A stretch of 64,000 nucleotides of DNA, taken from positions 4,126 through 68,125 of the forward strand of contig JBBIGV010000013.1 in NCBI GenBank assembly GCA_037447335.1. The letters are read 5' to 3'. Below the pieces are notes generated by a model. It searched no databases and had not been told where the DNA came from. It saw nothing but the letters and a program-made list of their open reading frames with translations. Shown piece after piece: positions 42,579 through 52,165 of the stretch; positions within the stretch are counted from its first letter, which is position 1, and each line of letters opens with the position of its first letter. A program made the position numbers and the translations under genes. The stretch is from JBBIGV01 sp037447335. Its GTDB lineage: Bacteria > Bacteroidota > Ignavibacteria > Ignavibacteriales > Ignavibacteriaceae.

Positions 42579-43712
42579 ATGTCATTTGGTATAGAATCAA
42601 CGCTCTCACAACACTCTGTTTTATATAAGATAACCGTTGTAATCATTAATACATTAATTTACATAAGAAGATATTTCGCAAAAATATTATCTGTACAATC
42701 TGATACGCTGGTGATAGTTGCACTACATAAGTTGGGGGATACCATTTTTACCATTCCGGCTATAAAGTTAATTATAAATGATGTTCATCTTTCGGTTACC
42801 ATCGTGTGTTTTGAGGAAAGCAGATATTTATATGAACTTGTTTTTAAGAATGTCAATATTATTACATTAAATAAAAATGATTTTTTATTTAACCAAAGAA
42901 TTGCAAAATTATCAGCGAATAAAAAAGTTAAAACTCTTAAACCTAAATTAATTTTCGATCTAACAGGAGTAATGACTTCTGCAACTTTAATATATAATAC
43001 CGGGGCAGAAAAAATTATTGGATTTAACAGGCCATTTTTCAGAGCAATTTACACTCACTTCCGGGAAATAAAAGACATAAAACATTCAATTGATATATAC
43101 CTTCAGGCGATTTCATCATACCTAAAATTTGAACCAGGTGAAGTAGAAACATCAGTTGCGATACAAAAATCAACTTACGGTGTAATAGGTATTTGTCCTT
43201 TTGCCGGTTGGGCTGCAAAAGAGTGGGGTATAAAAAATTTTATTTCTTTGGCAATCTATCTTAACAATAAATACAAAGTAAAGATTATAGTTCCGGCAGC
43301 TCAGATTGCTGATGATATCAGAAATGAACTCGTTTTTAATAATATCACATATGTAGAAACTAAAACAGTTGCTGAATTGATTAATCAATTAGCCAGCACA
43401 TCGCTCATTATCGGTAATGACTCCGGTCCGATTCATATTGCATCGTTATTCGGAATACCGACATTTACGATTTACGGACCAACCAATCCGGCTTTTCATT
43501 TACCATTTGGCAAACATCATCAAGCTGTCCAAAAAAAGATTAAATGTTCTCCTTCTGATTCGGACAGATTTTGTTTTACAAATGCAGGTATAAATGGTTG
43601 TCCCTCAAATGAATGTTTAAAGACTCTTACTGTTGGTGAGGTCATTTCTGAACTAAAAAAGTTTATCGAATATTTAAACCTGAGCGAAGATTCGGTCGAG
43701 CCAGATAAATGA
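42579..43712 (+). CDS. Glycosyltransferase family 9 (heptosyltransferase-like)
   Basis: 377 residues, GT-B fold. The N-terminal domain has VALHKLGDTIFTIPAIKLI, and the C-terminal domain the family motif GNDSGPIHIASLFGIPTFTIYGPT. The last part carries cysteines (KCSPSDSDRFC...GCPSNEC) that are also seen in some GT9 relatives. In lipopolysaccharide pathways GT9 enzymes use ADP-heptose; here the donor cannot be named. Overlaps the next gene by four bases. Confidence 0.88.
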   Translation: MSFGIESTLSQHSVLYKITVVIINTLIYIRRYFAKILSVQSDTLVIVALHKLGDTIFTIPAIKLIINDVHLSVTIVCFEESRYLYELVFKNVNIITLNKNDFLFNQRIAKLSANKKVKTLKPKLIFDLTGVMTSATLIYNTGAEKIIGFNRPFFRAIYTHFREIKDIKHSIDIYLQAISSYLKFEPGEVETSVAIQKSTYGVIGICPFAGWAAKEWGIKNFISLAIYLNNKYKVKIIVPAAQIADDIRNELVFNNITYVETKTVAELINQLASTSLIIGNDSGPIHIASLFGIPTFTIYGPTNPAFHLPFGKHHQAVQKKIKCSPSDSDRFCFTNAGINGCPSNECLKTLTVGEVISELKKFIEYLNLSEDSVEPDK

Positions 43713-45136
43713 ATTTAATAGCAAGCAAATATGAAAATAAGAGGCAATGGATATTGGTAATCCCAATTGTTTTATTAATACCAGTATTACTTATGCAAGA
43801 TTATTTGATTTTCATGATTATTGCACTTTTGTACCTGTTTGTGGCAATAACTTTGGGCAGAAAATTTGTTCTTTTTATGGTAATCGTCAGTTACCTTACG
43901 CTAGTGGGTGATGTTATAGCTGATTACAGACTATATGTGCATTTAGTTAACATTTCACTTCTTATATACTTCTTTTTACAGGAGTATGGATTAAAATTTT
44001 CAGATTATCCATCAGTACCAACCCCAATTATAATTTTTGTTGTTTTGCTGCTATGTGTAATGTCAATATCTTCAATATTCTCAGATTACTTGATAACGGG
44101 ATTGACTCGAATCATCAGATCATCTTACTTTCTTTTAATAGTGTATCTCTTCTTCTCCTTAATTAAAAGTGAAGAAGAAATATGGTTTTATATTAAGACA
44201 ATACTTTTTACTGGAGTTGTGATGGCTTTTAGCACATTTTATGAACTGAGTAAAATTCAGTTTGATTTTTTGACTTTTCAAGTTGACAAACAATTTCGAT
44301 CCAGTGGATTCATTTCGAATGTTAATGCAATGGCAGGATTTTTTGCAGTTTCGATCCCGCTAGCGATCTCCCTTTTGTTCATTGAAAGGTTTAGCGCTTA
44401 TAAAAAACTTATCCTTGGTTTAATCGTTATTTACTTTTTAGGTTTAACTATAACTGTTTCGAGATCAGGTTTTTTATCTGTTTTTATAAGCCTCGCAATC
44501 ATTCTTTATATACTGAAAAGAGGCTATTTTAAAAACATGCTTGTCTCTGTTCTCGGTTTGGTAATAATTCTATTTACTTTACCGGGTTTCACTGAAACAT
44601 TTTTTGAACTAACCAGAATAAAAGCAGGTTTAAGCATGCGGGATCATTACTGGAATATGTCACTGGATATGATTAGCAACAATTTCTTGATAGGTGTAGG
44701 GCCCGGATCTTGGGGGAATTTCATGTTTGATTATTTACCTGTTTCGCTCGAATCTGTTGAAGGACAACTTATCCTATACGGTTATACAATTACCCAAGGG
44801 GCAAATGCCGCACACAATATGTATCTTGTTTTTTTCTCTGAAATGGGAATATTTGGTTTAATTATTTTTTTTATTTTTATCTATACCATTTATTATATGA
44901 CGGTTAAAATTGTTAAAGAAAAAAAGAGCATCGTTCAATCAAAATTTGTTTTAATAGTCGGCATTTCAGCAGTAGCAACCGGAATGTTTGTGCGGGGTTT
45001 CTTCGATTCCGTTAACTTATTCACATTTGGATGGATATCAATTGATCTTCCTTTTTGGTTCTTAATTATTATTCTATCATATTATTACAAGAATGAAGTG
45101 AAAGGAGTAAAAGAAAAAAATAAGCAAGTGATATGA
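43709..45136 (+). CDS. O-antigen polymerase/ligase-family membrane protein (Wzy/WaaL)
   Basis: 475 residues with about 11-12 membrane helices and a larger external loop around 310-370. The loop shows RDHYWNMSLDMISNNFLIGVGPGSWG and AAHNMYLVFFSEMGIFGLI, the Wzy_C-type region in which an Arg and a His take part in catalysis. In this locus the polymerase (Wzy) role is more likely than the ligase role because export and co-polymerase genes are present. The start overlaps the GT9 stop. Confidence 0.87.
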   Translation: MNLIASKYENKRQWILVIPIVLLIPVLLMQDYLIFMIIALLYLFVAITLGRKFVLFMVIVSYLTLVGDVIADYRLYVHLVNISLLIYFFLQEYGLKFSDYPSVPTPIIIFVVLLLCVMSISSIFSDYLITGLTRIIRSSYFLLIVYLFFSLIKSEEEIWFYIKTILFTGVVMAFSTFYELSKIQFDFLTFQVDKQFRSSGFISNVNAMAGFFAVSIPLAISLLFIERFSAYKKLILGLIVIYFLGLTITVSRSGFLSVFISLAIILYILKRGYFKNMLVSVLGLVIILFTLPGFTETFFELTRIKAGLSMRDHYWNMSLDMISNNFLIGVGPGSWGNFMFDYLPVSLESVEGQLILYGYTITQGANAAHNMYLVFFSEMGIFGLIIFFIFIYTIYYMTVKIVKEKKSIVQSKFVLIVGISAVATGMFVRGFFDSVNLFTFGWISIDLPFWFLIIILSYYYKNEVKGVKEKNKQVI

Positions 45137-45232
45137 AGATGTGTAAATATTATTATGGGATTGCCAAATTATTTTTCGAATGACTACTGTGTAAAATTTT
45201 TCAGTAAAAATCTCAAAATGGAGAGTAATTAG

Positions 45233-46195
45233 ATGATCAATTTGAATCATTTTTTTAATAAAGCGATAGTGTTTTTTAATCCTCAGAAAGCAACGTATTG
45301 GCATACAATAACCAGGAATACGATAGTTTCAAAGCCGACGGAATTGGGCAGATATTATTTGGACTTTGAATCGAAGCTGAACTATCCCGAGCGAATGGAT
45401 GCATCCGGTATTCCTTTATGGAAAACCGGAGATGAGTCCTACTTCTATCATCCGATCGTAATTTGTCAGTATGCGCTTGGCATTTTCGAGCATTTATATC
45501 AGTCTGGATTTAATAATGAAAAACTAGAAAAAGACTTTTTTGTTCAAGCTGATTGGCTTGTTGAAAATGCAATTGACAATGGAATTGGCAAAGTTTGGTA
45601 TGTAGGTTATAACATTCCGGAATACGGGCTATTTAAGCCATGGTATTCTGCATTATCACAAGGTGAGGCGGTTTCCGTCCTCACAAGAGCATACTTGATC
45701 TCAAAAAATGAAAATTACCTGAGTGTAGCAGAAGATGCAATAAATCCATTCAATGTTTCAGTTCAACAGGGTGGGCTGTTAAATCACTTTAAATCTTTGC
45801 CAATTTATGAAGAGTATCCATCTCCATTCAGACCTGTGGGAGCGCTTTGCGGATTTATGTTCGTATTGTTTGGGTTATATGATCTTATTCTGACAAATAA
45901 CAACAAACTAGCTTCAGAACTATTTAAAAGTGGGATAAACTCTTTAAAGGAACTTTTGAAATTTTATGATTTGGGGTATTGGAGTAAATATTACATTTTT
46001 GACTATCCCAAAAACTATGCTGCTTCATTTACATATCATTCCTTGCATTTTGAACAGTTGAAAGCATTGTATATACTCTCAGAAGAAAAAACATTCAGAG
46101 AATATTCTGAAAAGTGGGAATCTTATTCAAAAAATTCCTTTTTTAAATTGAGGACACTATTAAAAAAAATATTATACGCCAAAACATTAAAATAA
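45233..46195 (+). CDS. D-glucuronyl C5-epimerase-like protein
   Basis: 320 residues. The region GLFKPWYSALSQGEAVSVLTRAYL (about 136-159), with NYLSVAEDAINPFNVSVQQGG following and YPSPFRPVGALCGFMF further on, corresponds to the C-terminal (alpha/alpha barrel) domain of heparan-type glucuronyl C5-epimerases. Such enzymes turn D-glucuronate to L-iduronate within a polymer. No signal peptide is visible, which is unusual if it acts on polymer; it may act on lipid-linked units in the cytoplasm. ATG follows ATGGAGAG. UDP-glucuronate chemistry is present in the cluster. Confidence 0.78.
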   Translation: MINLNHFFNKAIVFFNPQKATYWHTITRNTIVSKPTELGRYYLDFESKLNYPERMDASGIPLWKTGDESYFYHPIVICQYALGIFEHLYQSGFNNEKLEKDFFVQADWLVENAIDNGIGKVWYVGYNIPEYGLFKPWYSALSQGEAVSVLTRAYLISKNENYLSVAEDAINPFNVSVQQGGLLNHFKSLPIYEEYPSPFRPVGALCGFMFVLFGLYDLILTNNNKLASELFKSGINSLKELLKFYDLGYWSKYYIFDYPKNYAASFTYHSLHFEQLKALYILSEEKTFREYSEKWESYSKNSFFKLRTLLKKILYAKTLK

Positions 46196-46272
46196 TGTCC
46201 TCAGATCATTTAATTCGCTATTGTTTGTAGAATTAATGATAAATTTAAATTTTAATTTTTGAATAGCTGCAG

Positions 46273-47385
46273 ATGAAAATATTAATTTTAGGCGACGCAT
46301 CTAATCCGCACATTATCAAATGGGCAAATGGGCTAAAGTCAATTGGTATTGATGTGATTATTTTTAGTATCGAAAGATTCAGTAAAAGGGATTTTACCGA
46401 GGGAATCCAAATTTATGGGACGAAATGGTTCACGAATATCAAGCTAAAGAAAAATGGCTCTTTTGCAAAAATATTATATCTGGTAAGCATTTATCAAATC
46501 AAGTCAATAATTAACCAAAGCAAACCGGATATACTTCATGCCCACTATGCGTCAAGTTATGGGCTGTTAGGGGCACTTGTAGGTTTTCGTCCACTTATCA
46601 TCTCTGTGTGGGGTGGGGATGTAATAAGTTTTCCAACGGTATCCTCGCTTCATTCAGCGGTATTTAGGTTCAATTTGAGTAAAGCAGATAAAATTTTGAC
46701 TACCAGCAGGTACTTATCCAATTTACTAAAAAAATATACACCTAAAGATATTGATATTACTCCATTTGGTATTGATACTTCGATCTTTAGACCTGATTCG
46801 AAACTAAATCTATTTCACGACAATGCTTCCATCGTAATAGGCACAGTAAAAGGATTAGAATGGTACTATGGCATCGAATATTTAATTGAGGCTTTCCAAT
46901 TGGTTCTGAAACGGTTACCTCAAAAAAAACTGAAGTTACTTATTGTTGGGGGAGGGGCACTGGAAAAGAAAATAAAGGACTTAATTAAAGAGTTGAATTT
47001 AGAAGAACATGTCCTGTTGACAGGCAAAAAAAAATATCACGAGATTCAGAAATATCACAATTCAATAGATATATTTGTTGCAGTATCTGTTTACCAGGAA
47101 AGTTTTGGCGTAGCTGTAATTGAAGCCTCAGCCTGTGAGAAGCCCGTGATAATTTCCCGCGTTGGAGGTATGGTTGAAGTGGTGGAAGAAAATGTAACGG
47201 GATTTGTTGTTTCACCCAAAAATTCTATTGAAACCGCCGAGAAAATTATTGAATTAGTTTTAAATAAGAGTTTAAGAGTAGGTATGGGAAAAGCAGGCAG
47301 AAAATTTGTAGAACAGCACTTTTCTTTTAAAAGCTCTTTAACTAAGATGATAAGCATATATAAACAGGTTTTAAAGCAGCATTAA
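46273..47385 (+). CDS. Glycosyltransferase family 4
   Basis: 370 residues, GT-B. N-terminal MKILILGDASNPHIIKWANGL, hinge IGTVKGLEWYYGIEYLIEAF, and the E-x7-E donor motif in YQESFGVAVIEASACEKPVI followed by SRVGGMVEVV. Donor and acceptor unknown. The gap before it (46196-46272) is AT-rich with no visible feature. Confidence 0.9.
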   Translation: MKILILGDASNPHIIKWANGLKSIGIDVIIFSIERFSKRDFTEGIQIYGTKWFTNIKLKKNGSFAKILYLVSIYQIKSIINQSKPDILHAHYASSYGLLGALVGFRPLIISVWGGDVISFPTVSSLHSAVFRFNLSKADKILTTSRYLSNLLKKYTPKDIDITPFGIDTSIFRPDSKLNLFHDNASIVIGTVKGLEWYYGIEYLIEAFQLVLKRLPQKKLKLLIVGGGALEKKIKDLIKELNLEEHVLLTGKKKYHEIQKYHNSIDIFVAVSVYQESFGVAVIEASACEKPVIISRVGGMVEVVEENVTGFVVSPKNSIETAEKIIELVLNKSLRVGMGKAGRKFVEQHFSFKSSLTKMISIYKQVLKQH

Positions 47386-47469
47386 TTGTTAAAGACTTTG
47401 CTTTCGTTATACTTAATGCATTTAAATAAATTTTATAAACAATAAACCGTAAATTAAAATGGAGAGTTA

Positions 47470-48633
47470 ATGAGAGAACGATTATTAAATTTTCTTGTTT
47501 GCCCGATTACCGGATCACCCCTGAGACTTTTAATCTGGGAGGAAAGACCGAATAAAATAAGTGAGCACAATAAAATAAAACTGGAAGCCCTGGGGCTGAG
47601 CATTAATCTTTTTGAAAAGGAAATTACCAGCGGTGCATTAATAAATGATTCAGAAAATATATTTTACCCGATTTATAAAGGTATACCAAGAATGCTGACA
47701 TATTCTTGTGGGGTTTTTGAGGATTTTAAAAAAGAATTTCACAAAAAAATTAAAATGGAATTGGATGGTTTTAATCTGCCTGATTTACAAGCCCCCATTG
47801 GTGAAAAATCGGTGATTAAAAGCTTCTCGAAGGAATGGCTCGATTACGATTGGAATCCTGAGAAGTATTGGCGCATAAATTCTGAGGAAATGTATCGAAC
47901 TATACGATTTATGTTAGATTTGGAAAACAAAAGTGTAGAGAATAAATCTGTTTTAGAAGTCGGAATCGGTATTGGCGGAATTGCGAATTCTGTGTGCGAA
48001 AATGATGGATGTGAATTAGTAGGGATAGATTTAAGTTATGCAGTTGACGGAGCCTATAAAAATTTTGGCTCTAATATTTTTTTCCATATAGTTCAGGCAT
48101 CAGCATTTAACCTTCCATTTAAAGAAAACAGTTTTTACTACGTATACAGCCATGGTGTATTGCACCATTCTTCTGATCCTAAAACCTGCTTTCAGAACGT
48201 TAGTAAACTTGTAAAAGCATCAGGTTTTTTATACGTTTGGTTGTATAGTGATACTAGTGAAAATAGAAACCTTTTAAGAAGGTTATTGATGGTATTGGAA
48301 AAAATGTTGCGCCCAATAATATGGCGGCTTCCGCAAACTATTCAAAATTTAGCATTATTCCCATTATCACTTCTCTATTTAATTCATCAGAATTTATATC
48401 AGAGGTTAAGAGCCAAAAACATGGTTAATTTTTCTTTCAGAGAAGCATACCATGCAGCTAGAGATAGGTTTACTCCGCGCTATGCATACCGTTTTTCAGA
48501 AGACGAGCTTGCTGAATGGTTTACATTAGCCGGGTACAATAATCTGCTTCTGTCCAGTAAAAGAACACCATCTAACCTAATCATTCATGAATTTTGTTTA
48601 GCAACATCAATCATAGGAGAAAAGAAATCTTAA
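47470..48633 (+). CDS. SAM-dependent methyltransferase with Trm112-like N-terminus
   Basis: 387 residues. N-terminal LLNFLVCPITGSPLRLL and IFYPIYKGIPRML form a Trm112/YcaR-like domain (with only one of the usual cysteine pairs). After a linker, the methyltransferase core is VLEVGIGIGGIANSVCENDGCELVGIDLS (about 160-188), YVYSHGVLHHSSDP and KASGFLYVWLYS. A helical region follows (about 255-320) with a hydrophobic patch. Substrate unknown; third methyltransferase in the cluster. Confidence 0.83.
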   Translation: MRERLLNFLVCPITGSPLRLLIWEERPNKISEHNKIKLEALGLSINLFEKEITSGALINDSENIFYPIYKGIPRMLTYSCGVFEDFKKEFHKKIKMELDGFNLPDLQAPIGEKSVIKSFSKEWLDYDWNPEKYWRINSEEMYRTIRFMLDLENKSVENKSVLEVGIGIGGIANSVCENDGCELVGIDLSYAVDGAYKNFGSNIFFHIVQASAFNLPFKENSFYYVYSHGVLHHSSDPKTCFQNVSKLVKASGFLYVWLYSDTSENRNLLRRLLMVLEKMLRPIIWRLPQTIQNLALFPLSLLYLIHQNLYQRLRAKNMVNFSFREAYHAARDRFTPRYAYRFSEDELAEWFTLAGYNNLLLSSKRTPSNLIIHEFCLATSIIGEKKS

Positions 48634-48703
48634 ACTGCTTGCAATCTGACCAAATTTTAAACATCTGTATTAAAGTGTTATTTAATATATAGGGAATCAA
48701 TAA

Positions 48704-50527
48704 ATGTGTGGAATATTCGGCTCAATATGTTTTGATACAACTTTTTCCAGAGAAGACTATTCAAAATTTGTAAACGCAACCAATAAGGTTTCATATCGCG
48801 GTCCCGATGGGTACGGTTTCAAGTGTTTTAACCTTTTCAATCAGGTTGATACCGAAGAAAGTTTTAACATTTTTTTAGGGCATAGAAGACTTTCAATAAT
48901 TGATTTGAGCGCAAGTGCTGCGCAACCGATGGTAAGCAACGGTAATTTTATTATTTATAATGGTGAAATATTTAATTATGTTGAGCTAAAAAATGAACTG
49001 ATTAGTCGGGGAGTAAGATTTGACACTTCAAGTGACACAGAAGTGATTCTGAAAGTCTATGAAAACTACGGAACATTAGGATTCGAAAAGCTGAATGGAA
49101 TGTGGGCATTCATAATTCTTGATACCTCAAAAAAGAAATTAATTTTAAGCCGCGATAGATTCTCAATAAAACCGTTATACTGGCTAAAACAAGGAAAAAA
49201 GTATTATTTTGCAAGTGAAATAAAACAACTGCTGGATTTTCTGTCCTCCAAATCCCTCAACAAAACAGTTATGAGCAGATTATTGTATCAGGGTATACTT
49301 GATATGGATAATCAGACATTTTATGAAGGTATCGAATCGTTAGAGTCGAAACACAATTACATTATAAATATTAGAACTGGAGAGATACAAAAAGAAAGAT
49401 ACTGGAATTATAACCGATTCCAGATTGATAAGAGTGATGCTATTGGACATTTTAAAGAATTGTTTTACGACAGTGTGAGAATTCGTTTGCGTAGCGATGT
49501 GGAATTAGGTGGTATGCTGAGTGGCGGACTGGATTCCTCCGCGATTTCATTAATTAGCAAAAATATACTGGGGGATAGTTTTAAAACCTATACCGTTGTA
49601 TCAAACAATCAAAAGTACAGCGAGGAAAAATATTCTGATATACTTGTAAAAAATCTTAATCTAAAAAACGAAAAATTGTTTATTTCTTCTGATGAGGTAA
49701 TAAAAAATATTAATAAAGCTATCAGGCAGCAAGATGAACCATTCATTAATTTTATAGTTGTTGCGAATTACTCAATACTCCAAAAAATCAAAAAAGAAAC
49801 AGATATAACCGTTGTATTAAATGGGCAAGGCGGAGACGAAGTGCTTGCGGGTTATCTGAGATTTTACTTCTTCTACCTCAAATATCTTTTAAAAGAACGG
49901 AATTACCCGACACTTATATTCGAAATATTAGGGGCACTTCTCAATAGAACAATACTTTATCAGTGGAATATAGCGGGTGCAAAAAGATACCTGCCCTCCT
50001 TGATGACGAAAGAAATTAAATTTATTCGTATTAATAAATGTATTGAGAATACTTTCAGATTTAAAGATATGTTTGAAACACAACAAGTTAACATTGATAA
50101 TTATTCTATCCCAATTCATACGCGGTATGAAGATAGAAATTCTATGGCCCATTCCTTGGAGATAAGACTACCATTTCTTGATCATCGCCTTATTGAGTTT
50201 GCTTTGAGTGTGCCAACAAGTCTGAAAATAAATAAAGGATGGAACAAGTATATTCTGAGAAAATCACTGCCAGAACTACCCAGGCAAATTCGCTGGCGGA
50301 GGGATAAGAAAGGTTTCATTCTTCCAGAGGCTTTGTGGTTAAAGAAAGATTTTTTTAATGATATTGTTAAATCCTTTCAATGCTCAAAGCTCGATGAGTA
50401 TGGCATAATTAACAGTAATCTTTTTTTAGACTACTACCATTCATATCTTGCGGGCAATAAGAAGATTCATAATTTCGATATTTCAAGAGTTTATATTGCT
50501 GAAAAGTGGATGCAAGAATGTTTCTGA
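48704..50527 (+). CDS. AsnB-type glutamine-dependent amidotransferase
   Basis: 607 residues. N-terminal class II glutaminase with nucleophile Cys2 (MCGIFGSI), then ATP-pyrophosphatase domain with the PP-loop LSGGLDSSAISLI (about 273-285) and LNGQGGDEVLAGY. In polysaccharide loci such proteins commonly amidate a carboxyl group (for example of a uronic acid) rather than free aspartate. The presence of UXS and C5-epimerase genes supports a uronic-acid target, but true asparagine synthetase activity is not excluded. Confidence 0.88.
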   Translation: MCGIFGSICFDTTFSREDYSKFVNATNKVSYRGPDGYGFKCFNLFNQVDTEESFNIFLGHRRLSIIDLSASAAQPMVSNGNFIIYNGEIFNYVELKNELISRGVRFDTSSDTEVILKVYENYGTLGFEKLNGMWAFIILDTSKKKLILSRDRFSIKPLYWLKQGKKYYFASEIKQLLDFLSSKSLNKTVMSRLLYQGILDMDNQTFYEGIESLESKHNYIINIRTGEIQKERYWNYNRFQIDKSDAIGHFKELFYDSVRIRLRSDVELGGMLSGGLDSSAISLISKNILGDSFKTYTVVSNNQKYSEEKYSDILVKNLNLKNEKLFISSDEVIKNINKAIRQQDEPFINFIVVANYSILQKIKKETDITVVLNGQGGDEVLAGYLRFYFFYLKYLLKERNYPTLIFEILGALLNRTILYQWNIAGAKRYLPSLMTKEIKFIRINKCIENTFRFKDMFETQQVNIDNYSIPIHTRYEDRNSMAHSLEIRLPFLDHRLIEFALSVPTSLKINKGWNKYILRKSLPELPRQIRWRRDKKGFILPEALWLKKDFFNDIVKSFQCSKLDEYGIINSNLFLDYYHSYLAGNKKIHNFDISRVYIAEKWMQECF

Positions 50528-50565
50528 TTAATATTAACAATCGAATTAAGATTTTAAAAGTTCCT

Positions 50566-51486
50566 TTACCGAACAAGCTCTAAAATACCTGAAGCTTTTT
50601 TCAACAATCTGTTTTTGGGAGCAATTTTTAAGATAATACTTAATATTATACGGATGAAATTTTTTAGAGGAAGTAGTACAGGATTTAATTCGAATACTCT
50701 TATAACAGGGATAGGTTCAAAGCCAGATTGAACTTTGAAGTTGTGAAGCCCTTCCCTGGATGTTTTCTCTTGAATTGAACTTAAACCATAATCTACAGTA
50801 TCGAATTTTTCTTTCGTTAAATAATGTTCTAGTACAAAATGCACCAGTAGGTTATTTGGTTTCAGGATCTTGTGTTCGTTTGTTGAAAAGGTGCCCTGAA
50901 TTATTACATAGTTTTCGATAATTATAAGGCTTAAAAAAGCTATTAATTTATCTTCATACCACGCAGCAACAAATTTGTGTGCTGAATTTTTAGCAAATAG
51001 TGAAAATCTTTTATTAAAACTTTCTTGATCATAATCAGATAACCCAACTTTTTTTCTTGTATCAGAATAAGCTCTGAATCCTTCAGCTGAAATCTCTTCT
51101 GGTTTAGCAAATCCATATTTCAATTTTCGATGCGCTAAACGAATATTTCTTCTGGTACTGCTGCTTGATAGTTTATCTATACTATATTCCTGATCTCTAC
51201 AAACATAAAGTATAGAATTTGATTTATTCTCGTTCTCTGGTAGTACAATATAACTTATAACCAAACAAAAAATATTTTTAAAGACTTTTTTTATCTCATG
51301 TCTGGAAGGTTTTTCGATGTTAAATTCAGGGAATCTGATAACTGATCCAAATTCATGTCTGATCCAGAGGTATTCCCCATCTCCAATTAAACAAGTAATA
51401 TTGTTCTTTTTGGTTTCAGAATAATAGCTTAAAAGGTTAATTTTTTCTATGTTGGTTTGTGAAAAGTCAGGCTTTGAAATATTCAT
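50566..51486 (-). CDS. FemAB/GNAT-like acyl- or aminoacyltransferase
   Basis: 306 residues, the only minus-strand gene within the cluster. The pattern STRRNIRLAHRKLKYGF, KFVAAWYEDKLIAFLSLIIIENYVIIQGTFS, and TVDYGLSSIQEKTSREGLHNFKVQSGFEP is that of FemAB-related proteins (GNAT superfamily) found in exopolysaccharide clusters. Transfer of an amino acid or acyl group onto a sugar is the likely chemistry; the acceptor is unknown. A divergent promoter region lies between it and the next gene. Confidence 0.75.
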   Translation of the reverse strand: MNISKPDFSQTNIEKINLLSYYSETKKNNITCLIGDGEYLWIRHEFGSVIRFPEFNIEKPSRHEIKKVFKNIFCLVISYIVLPENENKSNSILYVCRDQEYSIDKLSSSSTRRNIRLAHRKLKYGFAKPEEISAEGFRAYSDTRKKVGLSDYDQESFNKRFSLFAKNSAHKFVAAWYEDKLIAFLSLIIIENYVIIQGTFSTNEHKILKPNNLLVHFVLEHYLTKEKFDTVDYGLSSIQEKTSREGLHNFKVQSGFEPIPVIRVFELNPVLLPLKNFIRIILSIILKIAPKNRLLKKASGILELVR

Positions 51487-51586
51487 CTGAAAAAATATTT
51501 AGTCAGGTTATTAGTAAAACAATAATACTGTAATCTAACATTTTAAATGCTAAATTTTATATAAATTTAAAATAATATTTTGAATT

Positions 51587-52165
51587 ATGATGATCATCAG
51601 AAAATTAACGCCGGGAGATTTAGCCGAACTATCCTCCCTTCACAAGAACGTTTTTGATAGAAAACTTTTTTCTGTAAACTATCCGTTAAAATATCTAAAT
51701 ATATATTTTGAGTATTTATTAAAGATGAATGAATATTGCTACGCTGCATTGGAAGAAAATAAACACCTGATTGGATATTTAATAGGTGGATTCAAAACTC
51801 AGGAGGCGGTTGATTTATTTACTAAACAATATAAGCATATAGTTTTTTTTAATATGTTGAAACATCCTCTATTATCGGTCAAAGGTCTTCTTAAATTTAT
51901 CAAACGTATCTTTCATAAAAACAAAAAATCACGATCAGATTTACAATTGTTTTTAATCGGCGTTTCACCTTTTATTACTCAGAAAGGAGCTGGGAGTAAA
52001 TTATTGGAAAAATTTGAACATGATATTAAAAATGACGGTTACTCTCAATTTGGATTGTATGTACATACATGGAATAAAGAAGCTATAACCTTTTATGAGA
52101 AAAAAGGATTTGAACCGGAATTTAAGAGTAATGATCTTCTTTATATGGTGAAAGCTGTAAAATGA
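51587..52165 (+). CDS. GNAT-family N-acetyltransferase
   Basis: 192 residues. Acetyl-CoA-binding motif A is LIGVSPFITQKGAGSKLLEKF, where QKGAGS is the R/QxxGxG/A loop; then YVHTWNKEAITFYEKKGFEP is motif B. Likely modifies a sugar amine or other small acceptor in the polysaccharide pathway. Its end overlaps the GT2 gene by four bases (ATGA). Confidence 0.88.
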   Translation: MMIIRKLTPGDLAELSSLHKNVFDRKLFSVNYPLKYLNIYFEYLLKMNEYCYAALEENKHLIGYLIGGFKTQEAVDLFTKQYKHIVFFNMLKHPLLSVKGLLKFIKRIFHKNKKSRSDLQLFLIGVSPFITQKGAGSKLLEKFEHDIKNDGYSQFGLYVHTWNKEAITFYEKKGFEPEFKSNDLLYMVKAVK

